Assembly: GCF_020740795.1 (NCBI RefSeq)
Contig: NC_067282.1
Coordinates: 152,382,858 to 152,446,857, forward strand
Direction of reading: 5' to 3'
DNA from: Apus apus
Lineage: Eukaryota; Chordata; Aves; Apodiformes; Apodidae
DNA length: 64,000 bases
Shown here: positions 55,207 through 64,000 of the stretch, piece after piece
Position numbering within the stretch: the stretch's first letter is position 1
Layout: every line of letters begins with the position of its first letter
Made by a program: the position numbers and the translations under genes
Notes under the pieces: model-generated
Seen by the model: only the letters and a program-made list of their open reading frames with translations
What the model was told of the DNA's origin: nothing
The model's database searches: none

Positions 55207-58200
55207 TTACCCTGCCATCCCGCGATGCACAGTGCTCCATTTGCGCATGGCGAGTGACTGGCGTGTACGTCTGTGCCACACGCGTGTCGATGGCAGGGAC
55301 GAGCTGCAGGCCTGAGGCACGAGTCCCGTGTGAAGGGTGCAGCTGAAGGAGGACAAGGTGCCGCACACACACGATGGGCGATGGGTGAGGAGCACCCCAT
55401 GGCAGGGGAGCAGCTGGGGCAGAGGCTCTGAACGCGTGTGGCAAGTGTGCCAGTTTTGCACTTACCGGTGAGCGGGCTGAGCGTCACACGAGTGTGCCAG
55501 GGGAGCCAGCAGGGCCATCGTAGCACAAGGCACGTGCGGCGTGCAGGCACTGCCCGCGTGGAGGGTGGGGAGAGCAGCGTTTGTGTGGGCTCGTTGTTCA
55601 CCGGTGGTAGCTAAAAAGCCTCCCGTGAACGAGCATCTCCCATGCGGAGCCGGAGGGCGGAGAGACGGGATGTAGCGCAGGCGGTTATGAAACCAGCTTG
55701 CCCAGTCAGAATAATTCATGTACTGCCGTGGGAGGGACAGGAGAGATAAACAACGCACCGGGAGGGCAGGGAGAATGGCTTAAAATGCAGCTTCCCGGCA
55801 TGCCCTGGTGGATTAGTTCAGCATCTCAGCCCAGCTCCTCTTTAATTCTTATGCAAGGGGTTTCTCTGGAAGGGACAGTCTGTCCTCGCCAGCTGAGCGG
55901 CAGGCGCAGGGCGCTGGTTAACAAAAGGCCATCTCAACACCCGTCCCACACAGCGAAGGGCGAGAGGCAGCTGGGGACTCGCTCCCGGCAAGGGCTGAGG
56001 TTGTGGATTTTCATTTCTGCTTTGCATCGTGCCATTGTTCATTGGGGACCTCAGGACATGCTCGTCTGAGCCTGCCGTGGCCTCCTGTTCACTTCTGGGT
56101 GTGATTTGAAAGTGGTGATTTGTATCTGTAAGGACTTACGTAGGCTATTTTGGGGGAAGCACTGCAGCCCAGTTCCTACATCTGGTTGTTTGGAGGCCAA
56201 GGGTATCTAAGTTGGGACCTATCTAAGTTGGGACCGTGTGCTGCACGGTCTGTCAGAGCTGCAGTGGTAGGAAGGCGATGGGCATCGCGTACGTACACAA
56301 TCTCCTAGCCATGGTTTCACAGCAGCTGTGCATGCAGGATGGGCAGAAAGCTATTCTAGGAACCACTCCTGGTTCGTTTATCGCTTGCAATGACCTGGCT
56401 GTGCAGAGGGTGCAGAGAAACATACAGTGGCAGGTTAAATTCCTCCTTGTGCCACTGACTGTTTCATGATCTCGGGCAAATCACTTTGCCTTGCTGTCAG
56501 CTGCTTCTATCCCCCTTTGCTTTCTTTCTGGCCAAGACTGGAGACAATCTGGAACAGGAGCTGCCCCTTCTCTTGTGACTGCAGGAGCAAGCACAATAGA
56601 GCCATGGAAGAGCTGAGGGCTCTGGAGGCTTCTCCATGGGATAAATTATCAAAGAATTACAGTAATTCAGAAATTCCTGCTTTTTTCACAAATTTCTCTT
56701 GCATTTCTTGCATTTTAGCAGCTGACATTGCGTTTTGAACTTGTGAGACCATCTGACCACTGCAGCAGAGCTGTGTCTCAAACAGATCATCTGGCCAGTA
56801 CAACTCGACCAATGCATCTTGTACCTCCTCTGCAGCAACTGCTGCCAGCTGCTCTCACCCTGACTTCCCTCCTCCACTGACTTCAGACTGCTCTGTCCCA
56901 TCAGCCCCCATCAGCTCACCAAGCAGTGCTGATTCTTTGGGCAATCCAGTGCTCTCAACTACTTAACCCTGGCACAACGGGTGCAGCCAGTCACCCATGG
57001 TAGCAGCTCTCTGCTCCAGAGCTGTTTCTCATCACAGCTCCCTGCTGCTTCCCCCACAGCACTGGATGGGTCCATAAATTTCTCTGTTCAAGGCAGCCTG
57101 GTTGCTGGTGAGCACAAAACTGTGTCCTGGAGAGCAAAAGGCTCATGGTGTAACCCAGAAGCCCAGAGCTAAATGATAGCTGTGCTTTGCTTACATTTAA
57201 TCATCTCCTTCTGTGTTGTACCAAGTGTTCTGCTATAGGTCTGCGTGGCCCGTCATGTGCTTTCACCCACTCTCCAACTGATTCATTACTTTATCCCTGA
57301 GAGAAGCACATGCAGGCTGCAGGTCATGTTATATATATCTTCAAAGTCTTCTCTGGAGTTTCTGCGTCAGCTCGTTCCCCTCTGTTTGGTAGCCCAGGAG
57401 GGGTGTGCAGGCCCATGTCAGGTCCCTGATAGACACACAGAGTCTGATGCTGGGTGAGCATCTCATCACCTGTCAGGGGCAATTTCATCCTCCTTCTTCT
57501 CTCGGTTGCATGGCCGTGTACTGAGGGTTTGTATCATACAGACCTTCAGCTGACTCTTTCAGTGACTGTAGCACTGAGACATTCAAACAACTCTGTCAGT
57601 ATTCCACAGCCAGGGACCCAAATATTACCAGATCCCAGGTTTCAAGACATGCTATTTCCAATCTGGGGCCAGCACCAAAATAATCCTGCTAATTTCAGAC
57701 TACATAAATATATTTTTAAAAATTAAAGCTCAAATATCCAATGTCTAACAGACTATTTCAGGACAGTGTTTGCATCCATCCTGGTGTGGCATCAGGGCAG
57801 TGAAATCACATGGCTCCTCTTAGCAGGATGTTTCCTCTTCCCACCCTGACCTGACTTGTGCAGCCAGTCACTTACAGTCTGTGTGCCCAGGCTGCCCAGG
57901 GAGCAGAGGGACTGACCCCACTAGATGCTTCCTTCTGGAGGGGCTGTCTTCAAAGGTAAGCTAATGGCCCATGGGTGGCTCTGCTGGTGTTGCCAGAAGA
58001 GCTCTCGGGGCATTACAAACCCTCTACCTGAGAACCCTTGCACTGGTGAGGACATGTTTGAGTGGGGCATTTCTCCACTTCCATGCATCTTCACTGCCCC
58101 CTCCTTCCAAGGGGGCATGCATCCTGCTGCAGCCGTAAACTGTGCGTGCAATGCCGAGTGAGCAAATAATAAGAAAAGGGGAGAAAATCTCATATGTTGA

Positions 58201-58593
58201 GCATACGCAACCAAGCAGGGCTGTCAGGCAGCACCTGAAGGGCACGCAGGCAGCCAGAAGGACCTGACTCCAAACCCAAATCATCTGTGCCCAACTTCCC
58301 AGGGCTTGAGCAGCTCTGCAGGCTTCTCTCCAGGGGGCAGTCAGAGGGGTAGTGGATAACTGAGCAGCTTCCAGACTCGGTGGCCGTTCTGCAAAAGCCG
58401 TGGCCTGGCTGTCAGGTGGGATGACCTTTGTTGCAGCTTACGGGTGCAGCGTTGGCACTGGGTACCAGTCCTCTTGGAGACTGCCTGCCCTCAAGATCAA
58501 ACCTTCCCACCCTCACCCCGAGCTCTGGCCCATGGCACTGCCCGGGGAATCAGCCCCAGCCCTGTGGGGCAAGCGGCTACCCTGGGCCAGCCC
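55207..58593. other. Intergenic DNA, no gene recognised
   Basis: This starts as a GC-rich, CpG-containing stretch (about 55.2-55.7 kb) with several open frames of no recognisable family, then becomes ordinary sequence. A short 16-bp tandem duplication (ATCTAAGTTGGGACC) occurs at about 56205-56235. I see no repeat family with clear borders. Confidence 0.5.
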
Positions 58594-58763
58594 GGGAATG
58601 CCGGCACCAGCGGGGATACTGGGACCTGCAGAGAGGGATGTCAGCAGCTGCAGGGATGCTGGGACAAGCGGGGAGGGATGCCGGGACCGGCGGGGCGGAA
58701 TGCTGGGATCTGCGGGCGTACCGGGACCCGCAGAGAGGGATGCCAGGACCGGCGGGGATGCCA
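58594..58763. repeat. GC-rich degenerate minisatellite, about 18-23-bp units
   Basis: Around eight units follow the pattern GGGATGCCGGGACCGGCGGG with variants (GGGATGCTGGGACAAGC, GGAATGCTGGGATCTGC, GGATACTGGGACCTGC). Unit length varies between about 18 and 23 bp. The array keeps several frames open and explains the long open frames around 58.4-59.2 kb. Confidence 0.85.
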
Positions 58764-59329
58764 GCCTTCCTTTCATCTCTAGATGGTGCTCTGAGGCTGG
58801 GAACTGGCTCCTCCAGTTGGTTCCAAGCCACTCAGCCGCCCTGCGCCTTGTCCTGCCCGCGGGAACACACCGGGGCTGTGGGGGGCAGAACCCCCACCCT
58901 GCTGACCGTCGCAGGAGGAGAAGCCTGTGTAGCACCTACAAGAACTTGTCACCGTCTCAGCTCCTCCCGCTGTGACACTCCCCGGCCGTGTGCCCCCCTC
59001 GGGCGGCTGCACGGCCAGACTGCCTCCCCGTTCCCACCAACCTCCTCCTGCCCCGCTTTGCCTGCCCCAGCGGGGTTGCCCCACCTGGCCCCCTGCTGCC
59101 CCGTGCTTCCAGCTTCCCAGCAGCCTGCCTTTCCTCCTCTCCCGCTCCTGAGCAGCCGGCAATTGTCCGTCCCGGCTCTGCGGACTTCGCACAGGGCCGG
59201 CGCCTGCGGGGTTTTCCAATAGTGATGCTCCATTAGGGCCCAGCTCTGCTCTTACCGCGGGCAATGGCAAAAGCCTCATCGACTTCCCAGGGGCAAGAGC
59301 AAACTCTTAATGGCCTGGGAAGAGAAGAC

Positions 59330-59377
59330 CTTTTTTTTTTCTTTTTTCTTTTTCTTTTTTTTTTTCTTTTCTGCTTT
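59330..59377. repeat. T-rich pyrimidine tract
   Basis: Almost pure T with scattered C on the plus strand, about 48 bases. It could be the reversed A-rich tail of a retroposed sequence, but nothing recognisable adjoins it. Confidence 0.85.
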
Positions 59378-59556
59378 TGTGCGAGTTTTTTTGTAACATT
59401 TAAAACTATGGCCTGTTCATATTGTCTTTCCAAAAGCTGGGAGAGACCTCAGGCCCTCCTGTGAAAGCAAAGAAGGGCTCCAAGTGAGCAAAGGAGGCAT
59501 TTTGCCACACAGAGGTCACAAGCCTGCATACCTGCATGTAGCTGCTGGGGCAGCAC

Positions 59557-59660
59557 ATAGAATCGTAAAATCATAGAATCATCCTGGTTGGAAGGGACCG
59601 TGAATATCATCAAGTCCAACCCTAACCTAAATCCCCCAGCCATAACCTAATTTACCCATT
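59557..59660 (-). mobile_element. CR1 LINE 3' tail, antisense
   Basis: The plus strand shows the complement of a CR1 tail: ATAGAATCGTAAAATCATAG, then CTGGTTGGAAGGGACC, ATCATCAAGTCCAACC and CCCCCAGCCATAACC. Only about 100 bp are left before a second CR1 in the opposite orientation begins. Confidence 0.9.
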
Positions 59661-59707
59661 CAGCACTGTGGGCCCTCTTTCGTTTCTGGGCAAAACCTCT
59701 CCTGTGA

Positions 59708-60090
59708 GCACCTCTCCTTATGAAGACTGGCAGAGAGAGTTGGGGTCCTCCTCCTAGAGAGGAGAAGGCTCCAGGGAAGCCTTATAGCACCTTCCAGTAC
59801 CTGAAGGGGCCACAGGAAAGCTGGGGATGGACTTTTTACAAGGGTGTATAGTGAGAGGACAATGGGTAATGGATGAAAACTGGAAGATGGGAGAATTAGA
59901 TTAGCCATTAGCAGGAAATTCTTCACTATGAGGGCAGTGAGACTCTGGAACAGGTTGCCCAGGGAAGCTGTGGAGGCCCCATCCCTGATAGTGTTCAAGG
60001 CCAGCATGGATGGGCATTTGAGCAGTCTGGTCTAGTGGGACAAGTCCCTGCCCATGCAGAGGGTCCCTTGAACCCAAACCATTCTATGAA
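59708..60090 (+). mobile_element. CR1 LINE 3' fragment, sense
   Basis: The plus strand reads through the ORF2 C-terminus and the CR1 3' UTR: GAGAGGAGAAGGCTCCAGGG, CTTCCAGTACCTGAAGGGG, GAACAGGTTGCCCAGGGAAG, CCATCCCTGATAGTGTTCAA, and the ending CCCAAACCATTCTATGAA. It is 5'-truncated and fairly well preserved. Confidence 0.95.
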
Positions 60091-61910
60091 AACTTGAACT
60101 GAGCTGCTTGAAAAGGAATGGGTTTGTTCAGCAGCACAGACATTTTCAACACCATTTCCTGATCATGGAAATCTAAACCAATTTTTTTCTCCCTGTTTGA
60201 GATTACTGTGTTGTTTCTTCAAATATTTTTAGTCACAGTGTGTACCAAAATGTTTCGCTGAGCAAGTTTTGGGTGAGTTGAAAGGTGCCAATGACGGTTT
60301 CTTTTCAAAAGGGTCGTCCAAAAGTGTCACCAAAAATAAAACACGAAAGAAGTTTCTCAAGTGTCATTTAAAACAACAACAACATTCATCTGAAAGCTGG
60401 GAAGAGTGACAGCAGCGTAGTTAGTTGTGATGGGGTGGAGGATCTGAACCAGTGCCTGGATCTTATTCATAGGGAAAAAGTCCTTCCTCTCCCCATTATC
60501 TTTCTGGTGTCTGAATAGCTTTCAATAATGAGCCAAGGACATCGTTCAGAAGTGAGACAGGAAAAATATAGGTTGTGGGCAGATAAACAAAGAAGCAGTG
60601 TGCTCCTCCTGAAAAGCAAGCTGCCAGCCCCTTGGGATCAGGGGCAGGTCTTGGGGAAGCAGTCACTCCATCAGCAGTCCCTGGAGGAGGAAGGGAGGCT
60701 GGGCACATTGTGCCCTGATGTGCAACAGAGGTGTCTGCTGTGGAGAGCACAGGACAACAAAGTGCTGCCTACCTGAAAGGTGATGCTCCATGTAGCGTGT
60801 GTCAAAGCCAAAATATCAGGCTTGTTTATGGTTTTGAATGGCATGGAGAGCTGATTTGCAGACTCCTTAAAAATATCCAGTCTTCTTTATAGCAAACAGC
60901 CTTCCTGGGTGGATTCTCCTGCTGGCCTTTCATGGGTTGTATAAAGGAGTTCCCAGCCTACAGCCAGAGAGGCACTTGTTGTGATGGATGCTGCTGTCGC
61001 ATGGCATGTGTGCAGCTTGCAGAGGCTGAAGAGCACTTTTTACTGGGAGGAGTGGGCACACCATGCCATCAGATGGTCTGTATGTGCCCAAGCAATGTGC
61101 CATTTTGGCAACATAAGCACAGCCACGGGAGGAGCTCCTCATGAGCAGAGGTTTACCCATCACCTCTGTTTTCCTGTGCTCTGGCTTTTCTCTCCTTCCT
61201 GACTCCTCAGACCCCTTGTTGATTTGTCCCTTTCCTCTCCTTTGAGTCCTACTCAGCTCCCTCAACTCTCTAACAATGTGATGGTCCTGCCAGCTTTCTT
61301 CCAATTTCATTGTGAGTGGCAGGGATTTAGCTGGATTTTCTTCAGTGCCTTGGTCTCTGCTCCATTGTGATGGCAAATGTGGATGAAAAGGCCCAGCAGA
61401 CTGCAATGTATGGAGGGAGCTGAGCTACCACTGTGGCCACGTGATGCTTGTTCCTTTAGCCTTATAGCAACCTTTTCCTAATTTTCCTCCCCAAAATTTT
61501 GCTGTCTGAAGTGAGGGGTGCCAGTGCTGGCCTGTGTGCCACCTCCCCCACTCCAGCTGTACATGTCCATAGCCTTGGTGCACCTCAGCTGCCCCATCCT
61601 TGCCCGGGCTACCCAGGCACTCGTTCCTTGGCGATGAACCTCCCAAGAGCTAAAAGGCTGTGTGCACTTCATCCCCACCAAGCGCTTCCACCTGCCTCCA
61701 AAGGGTGCTGTACCTCAGCAGGGGGCTGCCCAGCCATGCAGGATCCCCCTCTCATGGGGGCCACCACCCCAGCCTGTGTCCTGGATGCCCGTGTCCTTCT
61801 CTCTCGGTCCATTAGTTTGTTTCCACTGCCATGACCAGTGGCAGGCACACGCCTCTGAAAGCTGTATTAAAAGCCAGGTCAATACCAGCCCCTGCTTATT
61901 CCCTCTGGGG

Positions 61911-61939
61911 AAAATAAATAAATAAATAAATAAATAAAA
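61911..61939. repeat. (AAAT)n microsatellite
   Basis: About seven AAAT/AATA units in a row on the plus strand. Confidence 0.95.
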
Positions 61940-62363
61940 GGAAGGAGGGACTAAAATAATTTGCAATGGGGAGGGGAGATGGGGCATGGAAAAATGAGCC
62001 TGTGTATCAAGCCATACATGGGAAAAGTCATGAGGCACCAGGATCCAGGAGCTCTTGTTCCTGCTCTGTGCCTGATGGGAGAAGAGGGATGCATCAGGAG
62101 TGATCATTTTCCCCCTCCCCCTGTTGATCTGCTCTTCAATTGTCACCTGTCTGCTCTTCTCTCATCCTCCAGCTGCCTCCTTTTCCCTTCTTGGCAAGGC
62201 TTGCCAAAGGTGTTGGATCACTGCTTGGGTGCAGAGCAAGCCCATGCAGGGTGGCTGTGCCCCCACAGAATCTGTGCACCAGGATGAGAAATGGCCGTGA
62301 CTGGGTCTCAACCCATCTTGTCAGCCTATCCCTGCTCTTTCTCAAATGCACTCCAATATTATC

Positions 62364-62476
62364 ACTTTCTCCTCTTCTTTTTCCCTTCCTCTTTCTTCAC
62401 CTCCCTGCTTTTTCCTCTCACTCCTGCTATTTCCTTCCTTCCCCTCTGCTTCTTCCTCTCTTTCCTCTTGCTTCTT
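62364..62476. repeat. Polypyrimidine tract, about 110 bp
   Basis: The plus strand is more than 85% C and T, with CCTTCC and CTTCTTCC motifs and few purines. Such homopurine-homopyrimidine DNA can adopt triplex structures. It could also be low-complexity expansion with no role. Confidence 0.85.
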
Positions 62477-64000
62477 GAACCAATTCCAAATTGATTACCA
62501 AGATGCTGCTTTTCCACTTTGTAGATCAGGACTTAGGTCAGACATCACTTTTTCAGCTATTCCCTCCCTAGCACAACTGTTGCGTGCACAGAGCAGCTTC
62601 CTCAGCCACCTGTTTCTCTTCCTGTCCTCATATTATCTACAGTTTCAAAGAAGTAATTCTGCTGCTCCTAAAGGAAAAGGCTCACCAGGTTTTCATATCT
62701 TTTGTGAAATGACAGCAAAGGGATGTTACCAGTCTAGCTCTGGTTGATGCCCTCCCTCATTTCCCCTAGTTCTTACTTGCCTCTAGGAAAAAAAAACAAA
62801 AACAACACAACATCACACAAACAACAACCACCAACGCTAATATTGCTCATCAGTCTCTATACCAGGCTGCAGCCTTGGGTTCTCTCCTTTGCTTCCAAAC
62901 CTCCCCCTGGGATATTAGACTTTATTAAAAATAAATAGTTACAAATTCAGTTTTACAGCTGATGGCAGCAGGGAGAACGGAGGAGGTGAAACGGAGCAAG
63001 TTGAGGGTCTGCTGTCCAGTCAGGTCACTTGTCTGTCATCCCGGCCATGCTGTGCCGGGGAGCAGTCTGAGTGTGCAGCAAGCACAGGGCCCTGCCTCCT
63101 CTGCCAGGCATCTCAGGAGAGGACCAGGACATGATTTTCAAGAGGACTGGGAGAACTGGATCTGAGTCTGTGGAGCCGAGCTGCTTCTGGAGGTGACAGA
63201 CGCCAAAAGCCAAGGAGAATACAGAGTAGGCTACATAGAGTGTCCTTGTCTCCTAGCTTGGCATTTGCAGTGGAAGAATATGGATTTCAGTTCTTGTTCT
63301 GTTTTATATACAAAGAAAGAGTCATGTGCAACACGCATTAAACATGCAAGTATACCCCTCCCTTGAGATCCTTCCCCACTCCCTCCAGGTGTCCTAGACT
63401 CTCCCATCCATCCTTCTCTGGTCAGCACTCAGGTATCGCTCCTCTTGACAACCATGGGGCCTACCCACGTCAAGAGGGAACAGAAAGTCTGCTGTTGACT
63501 CAGCAGCAGGAGCACTTGCTGCAGGTCCTGGTGTGTGTGTTGAGGGCATGGATTCCTACTGCCTCTCCAGAGATGAGAAACCAGGTGTGCTGCTCTCCTG
63601 TCTCTGGGCAGGAAAGGGATCCCGGCACAAGCTGCACATGCTGGAGGAGCAGTATATCCTCACTCCTCTTCCAGGCAGTATGACTTCAGGGGAAAGGGAG
63701 TATATCAGAGCAGCTCCAGGCCTTGATGTACTCAGGGGCTGAGATGCAGTCACAGGAGGCATTTTCTGGTGGGCAAGGGACTTATCCAGCTACATACAGG
63801 TGCAGAATGGAGGAGGAGGTGGTGGGCAATAGGTGTGGAATGGGGAGGCTGGAGGAGCTAGATGGCTGACTCCCTACGATATGAGATTGTGTCTAGGGGT
63901 AGAGTTGCCTGGAGCCTCTCCAGATCCAGGTGGCTTCCAAAATCCATCATCTGGATGATGCCTCCCTCTTCTTTAGTGTTGCCCTCTAACACCACACCCA

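Larger units (their letters stand above)
60091..64000. other. Intergenic right end, no coding exon recognised
   Basis: Unique sequence with an (AAAT)n microsatellite (61911-61939), a pyrimidine tract (62364-62476) and a minus-strand AATAAA at about 62922-62928. By mammalian synteny the next minus-strand gene should be KCNJ4, whose large single coding exon is not in the window. The right-hand 1 kb could be its 3' UTR, but nothing in the sequence proves this. Confidence 0.4.

Noticed and set aside
58428-59222. 264-codon plus-strand frame
   Set aside because: It runs across the degenerate GC-rich minisatellite at 58594-58763 and has no domain or splice support.

Overview
The window looks like nuclear DNA from a bird. 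It has vertebrate-type split genes with GT-AG introns, two CpG islands, and a repeat content dominated by CR1 LINE fragments of the kind that fills avian genomes. I saw no SINE family, no endogenous retrovirus, and no bacterial or plasmid feature.

Two protein-coding genes can be reconstructed exon by exon, both on the minus strand and arranged head to tail. The left one is TMEM184B. Its CpG-island promoter and 5' UTR exon lie near 22.2-22.4 kb, and coding exons are at 8771-8971, 5693-5858, 2241-2331 and 1620-1695. The remainder lies left of the window. The visible coding exons join in frame into the first 178 residues. The right one is CSNK1E (casein kinase 1 epsilon). Its CpG-island promoter lies near 46.6-47.7 kb. 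Nine coding exons between 43152 and 26074 join without a phase error into 416 codons, the length of the human protein. A probable non-coding last exon lies at about 23.96-25.50 kb. The order and orientation TMEM184B-CSNK1E match the mammalian 22q13.1-type locus.

Layout: 1-22.4 kb is the 5' half of TMEM184B, mostly introns, including a 13-kb first intron with minisatellites at its promoter end. 22.5-23.95 kb is a short intergenic gap. 23.96-47.6 kb is CSNK1E. 47.7-64 kb has no recognisable gene. It holds several CR1 copies, a GC-rich minisatellite, pyrimidine tracts and low-complexity DNA. A minus-strand poly(A) signal near 62.9 kb could mark the 3' end of the next gene to the right (KCNJ4 in mammals), but no coding exon is visible.

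CSNK1E is a soluble serine/threonine kinase of the circadian clock and Wnt signalling. TMEM184B is a multi-pass membrane protein. Their adjacency is conserved synteny and is not evidence of a shared pathway. I did not find a new biological system here. The most interesting items are an ancient CR1-like element inside CSNK1E, a spliced 3' UTR with a possible alternative C-terminus, minisatellites beside the TMEM184B promoter, very long G tracts in CSNK1E intron 1, and a perfect inverted repeat.
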